DNA of 64,000 nt from Phocoena phocoena (taxonomy: Eukaryota > Chordata > Mammalia > Artiodactyla > Phocoenidae): positions 46,928,080-46,992,079 of the forward strand of contig NC_089227.1 of assembly GCF_963924675.1 (NCBI RefSeq). The letters run 5' to 3'. The position numbers and the translations under genes were made by a program. The notes below the pieces were generated by a model that searched no databases, was not told the origin of the DNA, and worked only from the letters and a program-made list of their open reading frames with translations. Positions 36,317 through 48,335 of the stretch are shown one piece after another. Every line of letters begins with the position of its first letter. Position 1 is the stretch's first letter.

Positions 36317-36416
36317 CTGGAGAGACCAGTCCATACAAGTGACTACTCGGTGCTTGGACCAATGCTCATCGTAGAACTGACGATTGAAAGAAAGGTTGGC
36401 TCCAGCCTGGACATCC
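36317..36416 (-). CDS. DYNC1I1: DYNC1I1 internal exon: entry to the WD40 domain
   Basis: This 100 bp exon has one base completing the Gly codon followed by 33 codons. The acceptor is cctcctag and the donor CAG/gtaagg, close to the mammalian consensus. The translation runs DVQAGANLSFNRQFYDEHWS then KHRVVTCMDWSLQ, about residues 266-298. It leads from the linker into the first beta-strands of the C-terminal WD40 propeller, where HRVVTCMDWS is a typical strand with the Trp conserved. In the dynein complex the propeller contacts the heavy-chain tail. Only 1966 bp of intron separates it from the preceding exon, the shortest complete intron here. Confidence 0.96.
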
Positions 36417-38382
36417 CTAGGAGGGTTTAAACATCAAACTAGTGCTCATACTGAAAGAATGAAATGGCGAGAGCATGGCGCACGATACTCTCTAAAGCCA
36501 AAGCATCAACTTAGACAGCAAACTCTGATCGTAAATAAACTAAAGGTGATCTCCTTTCTGCAAAGCTCTCTCTAACCTGGCCCAGAAAAGGTTCCCACAT
36601 GTTGTTCCAAGCCTGGTGTGAAATGTCAAATTTGTTTCAGGTTCCTATCTTGAGCAGTTCTAAAGCATTCTCCTCCCCCTAATAAGCTCTGCCTTGAATC
36701 AGAGTTCACAAGAAATCTCCCAGCTCGCAAGGAAGCGCAGCACATTTGGAGAGTCTTTGGTATCAATACCACCTTATCTGGCCTTAGACCAGAAATGACA
36801 TGCATGTCTCTCTTTACCTGTAATTTCCGATTGAAGGTGGCAGTTGCCTCCTTGCTCAATAGCAAGTGAAAAGTTCTACAGTGAGACAGGCCTGCTGGGG
36901 AATGAGGGATTCACCAAACACCTTAGGTACTTAACACAGACCAAAATATCACCTGGGTGGAGGAAGATTACACTTTGGCTACTGTTTACTTGCCTGATAT
37001 TCAACTGGCTGCAAAACCTCCTCTGAAGAACTCTGCACTGGTCATGCATTCGCTCCACAAGACCGAGTGTTTAAATTGAGTCATGCTTGTTCTGTGTCAG
37101 CAGCTATGGGATCTGCATAAAAAGCTGCCTATACTCCTTGGGCTTCAGTTCAGGAATTCTTCCACACTCACCCTTTTTTTTCTGTTCATTTGCTTCATTC
37201 CATTGCTTTCCACCCTGTATCACTTGCCCTATATAGTTCTTGTTCAGACTGGGTGACTTGACCTCAGATTAGGTACTTGGGCTCCAAGCAGCTGACTTAT
37301 TATGACTTTTTTTTTCCCCCTGCTATCCTTTTCTCAGCTCCACCACTGCAAACTCAGGCAAGAGGTACGTGCCCCCAAATATCTGCCAGGAGCCCAGTAT
37401 AACACTGTACCAGACACCCAGAGGGAAAGAGAACTCAGCAAACTAACTGAGCCATAGAGTAATGGCTTTTTAAAAGAAAACAAATATAACACATATATTC
37501 CAAATATTATTCTCTTTGATGTAGTCTAATGATGCTGTTGACTGTTTAGAACATTTTTAGAACTCCCTTTTGAAACTGTTTTCAGAGCCACGGTTATATT
37601 GCCTTGAGCATCTTCAACGATGACAGGTTGGCCTTTGACAATGTATTTGAATTTTAGAAGCAGTAAAATGTCAGGTCTAATGAAAAAGGCAGGTAATCTC
37701 ATCTTTTCATGTTGTTCTTGGCCAAAAGAAATTGGTGGCTAAAAACCAGCTATATCGCTCACAAAGCTCATAAAGCGCCTCCAATTATCCACACGAAGAT
37801 GGTTGACAGCCCCTGCCGAACGTAATACATTTGTTGCAGTCACAGGGAAAGTCATTTGGGGCCATTTACTTCTAATGGTTAGTTAAAAGTAAACGGCACT
37901 TGTATTTCCTAAAAGGCATATACACATAATCTTATGGCATCAAAAGAGGAAAGAGTTGCCAGTCTCTGTTTGCTGTCTCCCACATCAGTTAAGGTCTCCC
38001 ATATCTCATGTTTATTTTCTTCGGCTTCCTGTTTGCTTAGACATCAAAAATAGATCTACTGGATATAACACAAATCTCCTTTTGCTGCTTATGTTTTCTC
38101 AGAGGACAATGTACATGACTCTGCCAGTCTCTATCACCTGGGCTGTTCCCCAGATATCAAGTTCAAAAGCATTTCATGGAAGCACATGATAATTACAAGG
38201 AAACTCTAAGCCAGAAGTCATAACCAAAGCCCTTAGTCAAAGCTGTTCAGCAAGATCAGCTCTGGAATTTCATACTCCTCTGATTTGTTAGGCTTGGAAC
38301 TTGCCTACTCAAAACATAAGTGAATTTAGAATCAACAGAGAACTTATCACAGTATTTTTTTAAATGCACACAAGAAACTAAC
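36417..38382 (-). other. DYNC1I1: DYNC1I1 intron (complete, 2.0 kb)
   Basis: A short intron with no recognised SINE or LINE. Most of it looks unique, and the stretch 37720-37900 is discussed as a possible conserved non-coding element. Confidence 0.92.
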
Positions 38383-38545
38383 CCATCTTTTTCCTCTAAC
38401 TCTCGACCACTATAGTCAAAGAAGATATCGGAGTCTTCTGCCAGCGCTCTTTCAATTACCCGTATTGTCCGATCAAAAAAGATGAGAAATTCCTCTGAGT
38501 GAAGGATCTGCTGTTTTTCTTCCTCTGTCAGCTCCCTTGGAGGAG
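38383..38545 (-). CDS. DYNC1I1: DYNC1I1 internal exon: roadblock (LC7) light-chain binding segment
   Basis: This 163 bp exon begins with two bases completing an Ala codon, carries 53 codons and ends with two bases of a Gly codon. The acceptor is aaatag and the donor GG/gttagt. The translation opens [19 protein letters not shown] and continues through [15 protein letters not shown] to [13 protein letters not shown], about residues 211-265. In dynein intermediate chains the helix around [20 protein letters not shown] binds the dimeric roadblock light chain and helps pair the two intermediate chains. No residue looks disrupted. It joins in phase to the 44741 and 36416 exons. Confidence 0.96.
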
Positions 38546-39384
38546 CTATTTATGTAAAAGAGATTATTGGGAAAGAAAAAAAAAAAGGGGATAATTAAAA
38601 CATTTCAAGAGGAATCCAACTCTTGAAAGACATTGCTTATCAAAAGAGTGATAAGACACAGTGAAATAAACCATTGTTAATATTAATTCTAAATTACTCT
38701 TAAATTCACATCAAAGGTTTTTGCAGATGTCTTCACTGACAATTTGACAAAAAGATTTCATATCTGGACTAATTACTATTTTGAAGAGTTGAAAAATATT
38801 ACAAATGAAAATGATTGGTGTGTTTTAACAATGAGTTCTGAACGTTATTTTCTTTAGAACTGAACTTGAAAAACAGCTCAAATAGTACATAATAGAGAAA
38901 TCTATAAAACCATGTATATCAGATTGTAAAGCTGCACATACTAAATAATTAAGAACTATCTATAATACGATCTAGATAGCACCTTTCCTCTTTCTACTGA
39001 TAAATTCATTTTATTTTAGATAGTTACTTGATAAGACTGATTGATTGTTATATAGATTCTCCTCGAAAACTGAAACGTGTCCTTCCAAACGCACCTTTAC
39101 CCAAGGTATCTTCTGCTTTTAAACAAACACATGGAACAAATAAATGCTATAAGACACCTCATAATTGTTACTATGCCTTACTTTTCCAGCATGATTAATC
39201 TTATAAGACTAAATTTGAAGATACAAAATAAGGCAAAGAGAGATTAAATAACTAGCAATATGTCATAGTGTCTGAAAGTCAGCTCACCTCAGAGTCACGA
39301 TTAGGTTATATAAACTGTTCCTTCAGTAGCAGGGTTTACATAAAACTATAGAGGAAGGATTAGGAACTCCCCCAGAGTGAGAAA

Positions 39385-39490
39385 TCCCTAAGGGCAGAAA
39401 CTGTCAGCTGAACCTCTATGGTTCTTCAGGAACCTCAGTTCAACTTTTGTGCAGAGAGACTTCAATAAATGTTTGATCAATTACCCTTCC
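39385..39490 (+). mobile_element. L2 3' end scrap
   Basis: 'ccctaagggcagaaactgtc' and 'caataaatgtttgatcaatt' resemble the terminal part of L2. Confidence 0.45.
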
Positions 39491-40194
39491 AGTAGGACCA
39501 GAAGCTCCTGGAGTTTAAGCTACAGGAGGAAGGTAGTGCATTAAAACCATAGGGGTCCCTGGTGGAATGACTCACCCACAGAATTTCCCAAACACTTCCA
39601 CAACCATCCTGATAACCAGGACCGATTTCTACCTGGCCACGTGGTCAGAGGAATCATTTAGGTATAGCCACCTATAGCATAATGTTTTATGGAAGTGTTA
39701 TTTGATTTGATTAATGGTATCTTGAAGCCACTGTCCTGAGAAATCTGAACTGTCAAGAAGCCCTCCTGCAGAGCCATGGAAGTAGATCTCAAGCTTTTAA
39801 TGTTCATAATGTCTTTCCCCTTCTGGCCTCCCCTCCCCTGCCCCAGACTGAAAGGCATAAGAGGTCTGGAAAGACTCCAGGGTCTGTATTTGTACAAGAA
39901 ATTAGAATGATTATGATGTAGTTGATTCACACCTTGAGAAGTGGAAAAACATGATTCATCCACTACAGCAGAAGATTATCTCCAAATACAGCTCACCCTG
40001 GTGTTTCTAGCAGCCCTAAATATAGCCAGAAATATTTCTTTGTTGCTGAAGTTTCCAGTGCCCTAAATGTGCCCATGTGTTCGGGACTCTCCAAAAACCT
40101 CCATCAACAACTGCTGAGCAATGCTGCACAGACACTAGTTTGAGAAATGGTGAAGTGGGCAATGTGTAAACTGTAAATAACAAGAACTCTACAA

Positions 40195-40350
40195 AACCAG
40201 CCTGGAATCCAAGACTTACTCCGCCATTTGCTAGCTTGGATTCTTTAATCAATGAAAGCTCTCTAAGCCGCAGTGTTATCCATAAAATGAGGCAATGATA
40301 CCTAAACTTTAAGTCTGGTTTAAGACTTAAATATACTGACAAATAGTTCA
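40195..40350 (+). mobile_element. MIR SINE fossil
   Basis: 'ccgccatttgctagcttgga' and 'ccataaaatgaggcaatgat' follow the MIR core in plus orientation. Confidence 0.6.
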
Positions 40351-43300
40351 GCATTCAATAATTAGCAGTTATATATAATTAGTCTACTTTCTAAAACACC
40401 CATAAATGAGGCATTTGAGTTTTTTCACCCTGATATAAGTTCAAGAAAACAGTAAAACTACTAAATGTAACTAGGTAAAGGGGAAAACACTAGGGTCCTT
40501 TTGTTTTGGTCAGTACTGTTATATAAATAAATAAACTTCACTAAACAAGGATGCTACAGGACCAAGAAGAATGTCTTATTTTAAAAGCTTCATTCGGCTT
40601 TTGTCAATGCTGATGGATGACTTGAGACACACTTGAAATTAAGCAGAGATATAGGAATTTTTTCCCTTTATTCCTGTTTTTACATTTTAAAAATATCTAT
40701 TCTATTCTCTGTTTATCTTTTTGAGCTACTTGTATTCCACCTGTATATTTCCTTACAGGTCCATTACCTTGAATAAAAAACAGTTCCTGTGTAATTTTCT
40801 GTAATCTTTTTCTTCCCTGTAGCTTACTGTCATTTTGATCTCAGCTTTCAAGACATACAACTTCTTCTCTAAGAGAAACATAAATGGCTGATCAAAGTGT
40901 ATTTGCAGAGGCCAAGTTCAGGTAAGTGAAGCAGTAGCGTCTCCAGATATTATGTTTGGCAATACAATATTTGGCTTGAAATTAAATTGCTACTGAAGCA
41001 AAACAAAGAGCATATTTTATATTAAGCTTTGATGTCTAACAGGGATCAAATGACATGATTTGTTAGCACAAAATAATAAGATGCATGTGCGGATGAGTAC
41101 TTTTTAAAAGTCATAAACAATATTCAACTTAGGAGTTAAACAGAGCTACAGTTATTTTCGCTAAAACCCCAAACCTCTCATATTTAAAAGTCTTTAAATT
41201 GATGTGTTATTACAATGTAATGAAAACATAATGGAGTATCCAGGAACCACAACCAAAATCTGTATTTGGAGGTAAAACCTCTCCAGACATCATATTTCAT
41301 GAAAAAAAAATTAGTTGATTAATGGAGTCCACAAAATTTAAAATATAAGCATAAACAATTAAAATCAGAATTGTATTACTCCAGGAGAGACCCCAAATTC
41401 TCCCTAAAATCTCTGTTTCTTCAGCTTTTCCCTATCCCTGGAACCTAAAGAATTATTTTCAACATCTTCTCTGCATAAAAAGGTAGGAAGTAATTTAATA
41501 GCAACAGGCGTAACAGCGCAAAACAAGGGCAATGATAATGTTTGATTTTTCTTACAAGTTAAGCAGAAATTGCTATTATAGCAGGTTTGTTGTTTGTTTT
41601 TGCAACATGGAGTATTTCTGCCAAGAGCTAACAATATTTTATGCATTTAAAGTGACCTTTTTTAAGAAATAAAGATTCTTCAGGAAAAGTAGTACACATG
41701 GATATGACTTACATATGAGCCAATGACAGCACAATTTTCAAACTTACCAAAATTTACCTGAACAGTTATATTTAGCTTGAATAAGAAGTACGAAAACCAT
41801 GTACTAGAGTCATGAAACTCAAAGTTTAGAGAACTGCCTAATTCTATGAATTCATGGCCTGCAAAATTAAAATCTAGTATGAATTTTATTTTAGGGTCTA
41901 CTTTTAATTCTTTTTATTATAGAAATGTTAATTTGTCTTGGTACTGTACATGAGAATCCTTTTTTATGTGTCTCTCACGTTGATTCTATCCTATTTGCTA
42001 TGCTTCTTAACTTTTCTTATTGACCTGAATGTGTACTTTTTCAATTTCTTTTTGATTTACTCTATTTACTAGACACTATAGCTTTTGATTTCTAGAGTTC
42101 CTGGATGTTTTTTCTCTGTAAAAATGTAAAATCTGTAATGGAATCCACAATTTATATTGAGTATTTTACAATCTCATCTTTAGGTCAAAAGTAATTTTTA
42201 AAATATCCATTTCAGAAATGTCTTGCCTTGTTTCAATGATATAGCTTTAAATTTCAATATAAAAATTACATCTTTTAAATATTTTTCAAGAATATGTCAA
42301 AAAGATTAAAAAATAAGTAAGTAAACCCACATAAATATTCAATCAGATTAAATAGGGACAGTAGCTCTTACTGAATTTTACAGTGAAATCAGTTCAAAAA
42401 CAAGAGGAAGAAAACCAAACCAAACTAATAAAGAATGATGTCCTTCTCTGAAGTTAATGTGAGGTTTATGAGTTAATGTGCATTTACAAGAGTCACGTTT
42501 CCAATTCTGTTGCTTTAAATCTCTAAACATGAAGATACTAGGACACTCACATATAGAAATTTCCTAAAATTTTATTAAAAGCTAAAAGCTACCTGCTGTT
42601 TTCCCTACTCTGATGTGGAAAAAAGAGTGAGAAGAGTAATAAATCAAACCCATATTTCTTTACTGTTTAATGCATTTTTGATGTCACATGGGCAAAAATG
42701 TCAAAAGCTAGTGAGCACTGATTTTTTTTCCCATCTCCCCCTCAGCACTTTTTTTTTTTTAACTCCAAAAACGGCCAGATTTCTCAAAAATGTGTTCCCT
42801 GGTTTGAAACTGTGTATGTCAAGTTTCAGCCCAGAGCAAATGTTTATGGATAAGTAATAAATCCCTGAAACTCAGGGTTCCTATGGAAGTGCTGACACAG
42901 CCCTGACTACCATGCAGCTGTATGAATGGCGCCACGATTGTATCTGCTAGAGATTCTTTAAAAAGTTTGCAAAATACTGTCTTGCTTTAAAAAAAAATAG
43001 CCAGAGAGAGTTTGATGCCAACATAAACATGCTTTTAACCCATTATGTGCTAATTTGCAGAAAAGCCATTAATAGAGACTTAAGATGCACGGCGCGGCAG
43101 TAACAGGAAATGCACTTTCAAACTTCTCTTGGACTTTTAACAGGACTTTAATCAATTCCATGAAGCATGAGTGAGAGTTAAAACTGGAGGGTGTTTTTGC
43201 TCAGAACTTAAGAAGGAGGTTGCAATGCTTTGCCAGAGAAGAGAATTTGGAAATTGGGGTTGGGGGGCAGGAGGGAATCCGTGCCAAGACACACAAAATA

Positions 43301-43999
43301 CACCCTGGCTTCTTATCACCCAGTACATCTTAAGGATATTTTGCAAAAAAAAAAAAAGGGTGAGGGTATTTTAGTAAACTTTGACTTATTTTGTCTCTTG
43401 CTACACCTGTGTTAATGATATTCTATTCACCAGCTTAAATATATACATGTTCTTAGTAGGAGGTTTAAATGTCAACTTGCTTCAATCAAATCCTTTTAGA
43501 ATCTCTCAGAAAGAGGAACTTGTGCCTTCTGTGGACGCCACTGTTAAAGATGCTGAATCTACTGCCTGCCTACAGCCGTACCCTGGAACTTGACAGTAAT
43601 CCACCTCACTCAATGCCTGGGCAGGTTGAAGTGAGTCCCTATGACCACGCCTACAAAGTCCCCGGGGACAACCATGTGCCATGCACTGCGCCAGAGCCAC
43701 GGGCAAATCAAAAATTTAAAAATCAAATGAAATTCTAATTAGACTTATGTTGCTCTAAACTTGGGACATTTAGTAGGAAATATGGAAGAATCTTTTTAAT
43801 CTACACTCCATTCTCATGGACACTCCATTTCTCAATAAGAATGACAATCTCAAAATTCTCTTTTTCTCCATAGGCTGAAAATCTCAAAGGGACACAAAAT
43901 CAGACTTTTAGGGAAACATCAGCTATAGTATGTCTTGCCTTCCCCTTTCTTTTCTTTTTTCATTATTGCTTTCTTGTTTTTTGAAATCCAGTGCTATTA

Positions 44000-44248
44000 C
44001 AGGAGGATGGCTTTGTGGGCAAGTGTATAGGCTTTGGAGTCAACTCCAAATCCTGGATCGTGTACTTACACATTATGTATCCATGGGTACGTTTTTAAAC
44101 CTCCCTTTTCCTATTTCTCTACCTATAAAATAGGGAAAATAATAGTATCTGCTTCAAAAGGATGTTGCAAAGGGTACATATTATCTCTGGAGTGTTAAGG
44201 AGAGAGCCAAGTACCTAGTAAGCCCCTAATAAGTACTAGTCATTGTTA
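44000..44248 (+). mobile_element. MIR SINE fossil
   Basis: 'ttggagtcaactccaaatcc', 'acctataaaatagggaaaat' and 'ctaataagtactagtcattg' give a near complete MIR. It ends about 500 bp from the 44741 exon. Confidence 0.75.
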
Positions 44249-44740
44249 TCACTGGAGCATGTAAAGGCTCCTCCTTCTGATATGGGCAGAGTGTGGAGGA
44301 AAACTTTTAATAGTATAGTTAATAGTGATGATCACGGTTAATGTTTCTCTGTAGATCACACGAATAAACCTCAGAATTTTGTGACATAATAATTATACCT
44401 GCTCCTTTCCTTTACTGTTATCATTAGGAATATATATATGATGGCGTGAACTAGATAACATGTCAATTGATAACAAGTGTCTTATTTTACTGCTATTTCG
44501 TAATAATTTTACTGGAAATGTGACTGGACTTGTGGATGGTTCGTGTTTTATTTGCTTCTGTCAGTCAAAAAAATAAAGGATTACAGTTTATGTGGCTAAA
44601 TGTAATGTATTGATCAATCACAGAAAACCTTCCACGCAGGAGGTATACATTTAATTTTTACTTACCTTTATATATAGTCCCTTATGTTGGTTAAAAAGAC
44701 AGCAATAAAATGATGATGCAATTTAGCTCCCACACCATAC

Positions 44741-44830
44741 CTTCCTTCACCTCCTGTTTTTTGTCTTGATTTTCCAGTTCTGAATCCTGGCCAACTTTAG
44801 GTTCTACCATTTCCTCATCATCCTCATCCT
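44741..44830 (-). CDS. DYNC1I1: DYNC1I1 internal exon: acidic linker
   Basis: This 90 bp exon starts with the last two bases of a Glu codon, carries 29 whole codons and ends with one base of an Ala codon. The acceptor reads ttttttctag after a strong pyrimidine tract, and the donor is G/gtatgg. The translation begins DEDDEEMVEPKVGQDSELEN and ends KKQEVKE. It corresponds to about residues 181-210 of the long human isoform. In the family this charged, flexible linker follows the Tctex1 and LC8 light-chain binding motifs and precedes the roadblock-binding helix. Compared with the human sequence as I remember it, one acidic position is Asp instead of Glu, a conservative change. The upstream neighbour exon was not found within the next 19 kb. 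Confidence 0.93.
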
Positions 44831-46659
44831 CTAGAAAAAAGAAAGAGAAAAATGCATTATATTCTTTCCTTCAAATCAAAGTGTCTGGCTGATGGTGGGA
44901 GGTAGGGGCAGAGGGTAAAGTTCCAATCATTTAGGGCGGCTTCTAAGTAAATCAGTCCACAATGAATGCCCAAGATATACGTTCATGAATACATGAATAC
45001 ATTATCTCCAAAAAGGGCCTCTTTGAAAGTACCCCACGCTTCTGAGAAAACCGCCCCGAGTCGGCACCTGCTACATCCATCTCCAGGCCCTCACCACATG
45101 GGATGTCTTGGAATTGCCTCTCTGACCTCTGAAGCTTCTTCGGAGATGGGCCAGGAACAGATCTTAAAATGTTTCCACCTGTAGCACATTCTCCACAGGG
45201 GACACCTGCTGTACAGACGACTCATTTCCAATTTCATTCTCACCAAATTAATTTGGTTTTGACCTACAGGAAAGGGTTAAATACAGGTCTGACCCCAGGT
45301 CAAATGCCACTGGCAAGTAAACAACCTGGGGTAGGGCCCCAAAAGTCATTGCCATTGGCCTGGGAGAAAGCAACCAACCTGAAATGGCATTTACACATTC
45401 AGAGCAGTTCATGCATTAATGTGAATTTAATGAGCACTAACAAACGGTACCAGTCGGCCACCACCGCCAGATGTTACCGTGCCCTTCCTGCCCTACGCAA
45501 ATGTGCTCCTACTCTCTCTCTCCTCCCAAACTGCCTTTCTTGGAGGTCCCTTTCAGTGCAGAGTGCTTGAAATCATCAGTCACAGTGTACAGGATGGAGG
45601 GGCAAGACAAAGTGTCACAAGAAAATCGAACTTAATGGAATAAAACAGTATAAAAAATTAAAACTTGCTTCCATGGTTTTTAAATATATTACCTTCACTC
45701 AAGTATTATATTGATTTCATTGGCTCAAATGGAGTTTAAAAGAAATGACTTCACTTCCTCCACCTCCATCATTCATTCATATATCCATTCATTCAACAAA
45801 TATTGATATTTACAGATGTTCTATAAGATCCAAAGCTCTATGGAGAGTCCCATTTCCATCACAATAAATCCTGAGATTTATAGTAACTCAAAATTTCAGC
45901 TCTAACCACTTAGAGAATGCATTATATGCATATTTAAATGCCCAAACAAATATGTATAGCCTGAAAAGCAGCTGTAAAAGTTCTTGATTATATTAAGCAA
46001 GTGATTTGTGGATGGAATATCCATTTTAAAAATATGGATATGTAAAGTATAGTATTGCAATTTAGATACTGAAATACAGTAATCTATATGCATGTGTGTA
46101 GATCGTGGAACCAACATCATTACTTTATAATCACACTAAATACATATTGGAAAGAATGTAAAACACTTTTGAGGAAAACTGTCATTATTAACACATTAAC
46201 ACAGTTATTACTAATGCATTATTACTAACACATACCTGTGAGACAAAAATGTGCACTTAAAATTTTGAAAAGTACACTGTTACCCAGATCTTTAGACAAA
46301 TAGACCTTTAACATGTTAAATTATAAATAACACATCTAAATCTTTATATATAAAGATATTTCTGCTATCTTCCCATTAAAAGCCAGCTTGGAAGGTCCTG
46401 AACAAAATATTCACCTTGGCATGATGTATCTTCCTGACCCAAAAACCTAACACAAAGCCCAGTGAGGCACTAGCGGGAGGGAAGTTTCCTCTTCTGGTAA
46501 ACCTTGGATGGAGAGGCAATTTTCAAAAGGCCACTAATCTGCTGGGAAGTAGCTCCATCTCTGAACCTTCTAGAGACAAGTATTTAAATCCAATGGATTC
46601 AGCAGCCGTTCCCTGGCACTTACTAAATACAACAAATGCAAAGGTGACAAAGCTCACGT

Positions 46660-47115
46660 TATGGGTTGAACTGTGTCCCCCTCCCCAAATTTGTATGTTG
46701 AAATCGTAACCCCCAGTACCTCAGAATGTGACCTTATTTGGAAATAGTGTCATTGCAGATATAGTTAGTTAAGATGAGGGCATGCTGGAGTAGTGCAGGC
46801 ACCAAGTCCAGCATGACTAGTGTCTTTATAAAAAGGGGAGATTTAAACACAGATTCACATGCAGGGAGAATGCCATTGAAGATGAAGGCGAAGACTGGGG
46901 AATGCTTCTACAAGCTGAGAAGTGCCAAGGCTGGCCAGTAAACCACCAGAGACATAGAACAGATTCTTCCTCATAGCCCTCAGAAGGAACCAACCCTGCC
47001 AACATCTTGATCTTGGAATTCTAGCTTCCAGAACTGTAAGACATTCAATTTCTACAGTTTAAACTGCCCAGTTTATAGGACATTGTTATGGCAAGCCCTA
47101 GCAAACTAATAAAGC
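46660..47115 (+). mobile_element. MaLR-type LTR (MLT1-like), plus orientation
   Basis: 'tgggttgaactgtgtccccc', 'acctcagaatgtgaccttat', 'ccctcagaaggaaccaaccc' and 'caagccctagcaaactaata' form a nearly complete LTR of the same broad type as at 9822 but in the opposite orientation. Confidence 0.7.
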
Positions 47116-47764
47116 CAGTAGCGTGCCTTACCTTCTATGATCTTATAATCTAGTAGAAGAGATAATGAGATATACAATAATAACAACTAAAGCAGTGATG
47201 AATGCTTTACTTGTATCATCTAATTTATTTATCGGAACTTGGTACTACCAACCTAATTTTATAGGTGAGGGGACAGAGTAATTTCCCCCAAAGAAACTCC
47301 CAACCATGTTGAGCTTCAAGTTTTGTCTGGTTCTGCATGTTTTGATCTGATCTGATCTTTAACTATTATGCACACTACCTCCCTACCCACAGCTGTCATG
47401 AAACAGAAATGTCGTGGAGAAGAGCCTGAAGCACAGCAGGTGCGCTGCTCAGCTGCAGGGTAAGGAGGGGTGTGTGGAGGCTCTCAGAGGTGGACATCGC
47501 ATGGTTCACTCTCCCAATTCCCGGAGGTCAGCGCATGTAACACTCAACTGAGGAGAAGTTAGGTTTCACACCCTTGAGAGCTAAACAGATGGGTTGCTTT
47601 GTTTATCAAAACTATATATGCTACACCCACACTCTATTCTTATTTACTTTGTGGAATACACTCTCCTGAGACCTGACCAGCAACATTTACTACAAAGCAT
47701 TGTTGTATTCCTTCAGCCAGACAGATTCGCAGCTTGCGTGGGAGCAACATTTCAAGGGAAGTAA

Positions 47765-47950
47765 TTGGTCTGAGTTCAAGGCTGGAGTCTACCACTTGCC
47801 AGCCCCTGACTTTACATAGTTCGTAGAAACTCTCTGAGGCCTTTTTCCTCATCTGCTGAATTGGGATAATAACCCTGTCTTAAAACACAAATTTATTGTG
47901 AGAATAAACAAAAGTATTGATGTGAAATTGCTTTTTAAACCACCAGGAGA
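47765..47950 (+). mobile_element. MIR SINE fossil
   Basis: 'ctgagttcaaggctggagtc' and 'tcatctgctgaattgggata' match MIR. Confidence 0.55.
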
Positions 47951-48009
47951 GTTGCAAACATCCATACAGAGAAACCGTCAAACAAATGTTGCCTTCGCTT
48001 GTATGTCAG

Positions 48010-48335
48010 AAAATATTTACTGAGCCCTTACTATGTGCCAGGTGCCAGGCACAGGACAGGGAACAAGACAGACAAAAAAAAAAAAAAATTCTGTGCTCAT
48101 ATCATGGAGCTTCCATGAGTTAGGGGAGAGAAACTGCAAACAAACAAATAAACAGAACATACACTGTGTCAGGTAAGTGAGATGGGGACAGAGAAAGCTG
48201 AAAAGGGACATCTGGCATGCTGATAAGGGGAGGAAGAGGTGAAATTTTAAATAGAGCGGTCAGGAAGGGCCACACTGAGCAAAAACTTCAAGGAGTTAAG
48301 GTGTGAGCCACGGGAAGATCCTGGGGAAGCAAAAC
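48010..48335 (-). mobile_element. L2 LINE 3' end, minus orientation
   Basis: 'cccttactatgtgccaggtg', 'atatcatggagcttccatga' and 'aaggagttaaggtgtgagcc' are the reverse complement of the L2 terminus. An internal A run lies at 48076-48089. Confidence 0.7.

Larger units (their letters stand above)
38546..44740 (-). other. DYNC1I1: DYNC1I1 intron (complete, 6.2 kb)
   Basis: Very AT-rich and largely free of young repeats. Only an L2 3' scrap near 39.4 kb and two MIR copies were recognised. 40380-43990 holds nothing recognisable apart from the candidate element at 42890-43135. Confidence 0.92.
28642..44830 (-). other. DYNC1I1: DYNC1I1 gene body, internal part (four exons and three complete introns)
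   Basis: The gene encodes an intermediate chain of cytoplasmic dynein 1, the minus-end-directed microtubule motor. The chain joins the dynein heavy chains to light chains and to dynactin cargo adaptors. Four exons on the minus strand (44830-44741, 38545-38383, 36416-36317, 28767-28642) have AG acceptors and GT donors. Their split codons close exactly: GAAG joins CT, GATGG joins G, and CAG joins TAC. The 479 coding bases therefore read through without a stop. Isoform 1 is preferred over the paralog DYNC1I2 because of residues such as [18 protein letters not shown] and NMKFKKTT; this rests on memory of the two proteins. No flanking exon was recognised, so the gene continues beyond both window edges. 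Confidence 0.95.

Noticed and set aside
45169..45570. 133-codon open frame on the plus strand, one of the longest in unique DNA
   Set aside because: No recognisable domain, low-complexity composition without codon bias and no splice or promoter context. This length is expected by chance in the less AT-rich patch.
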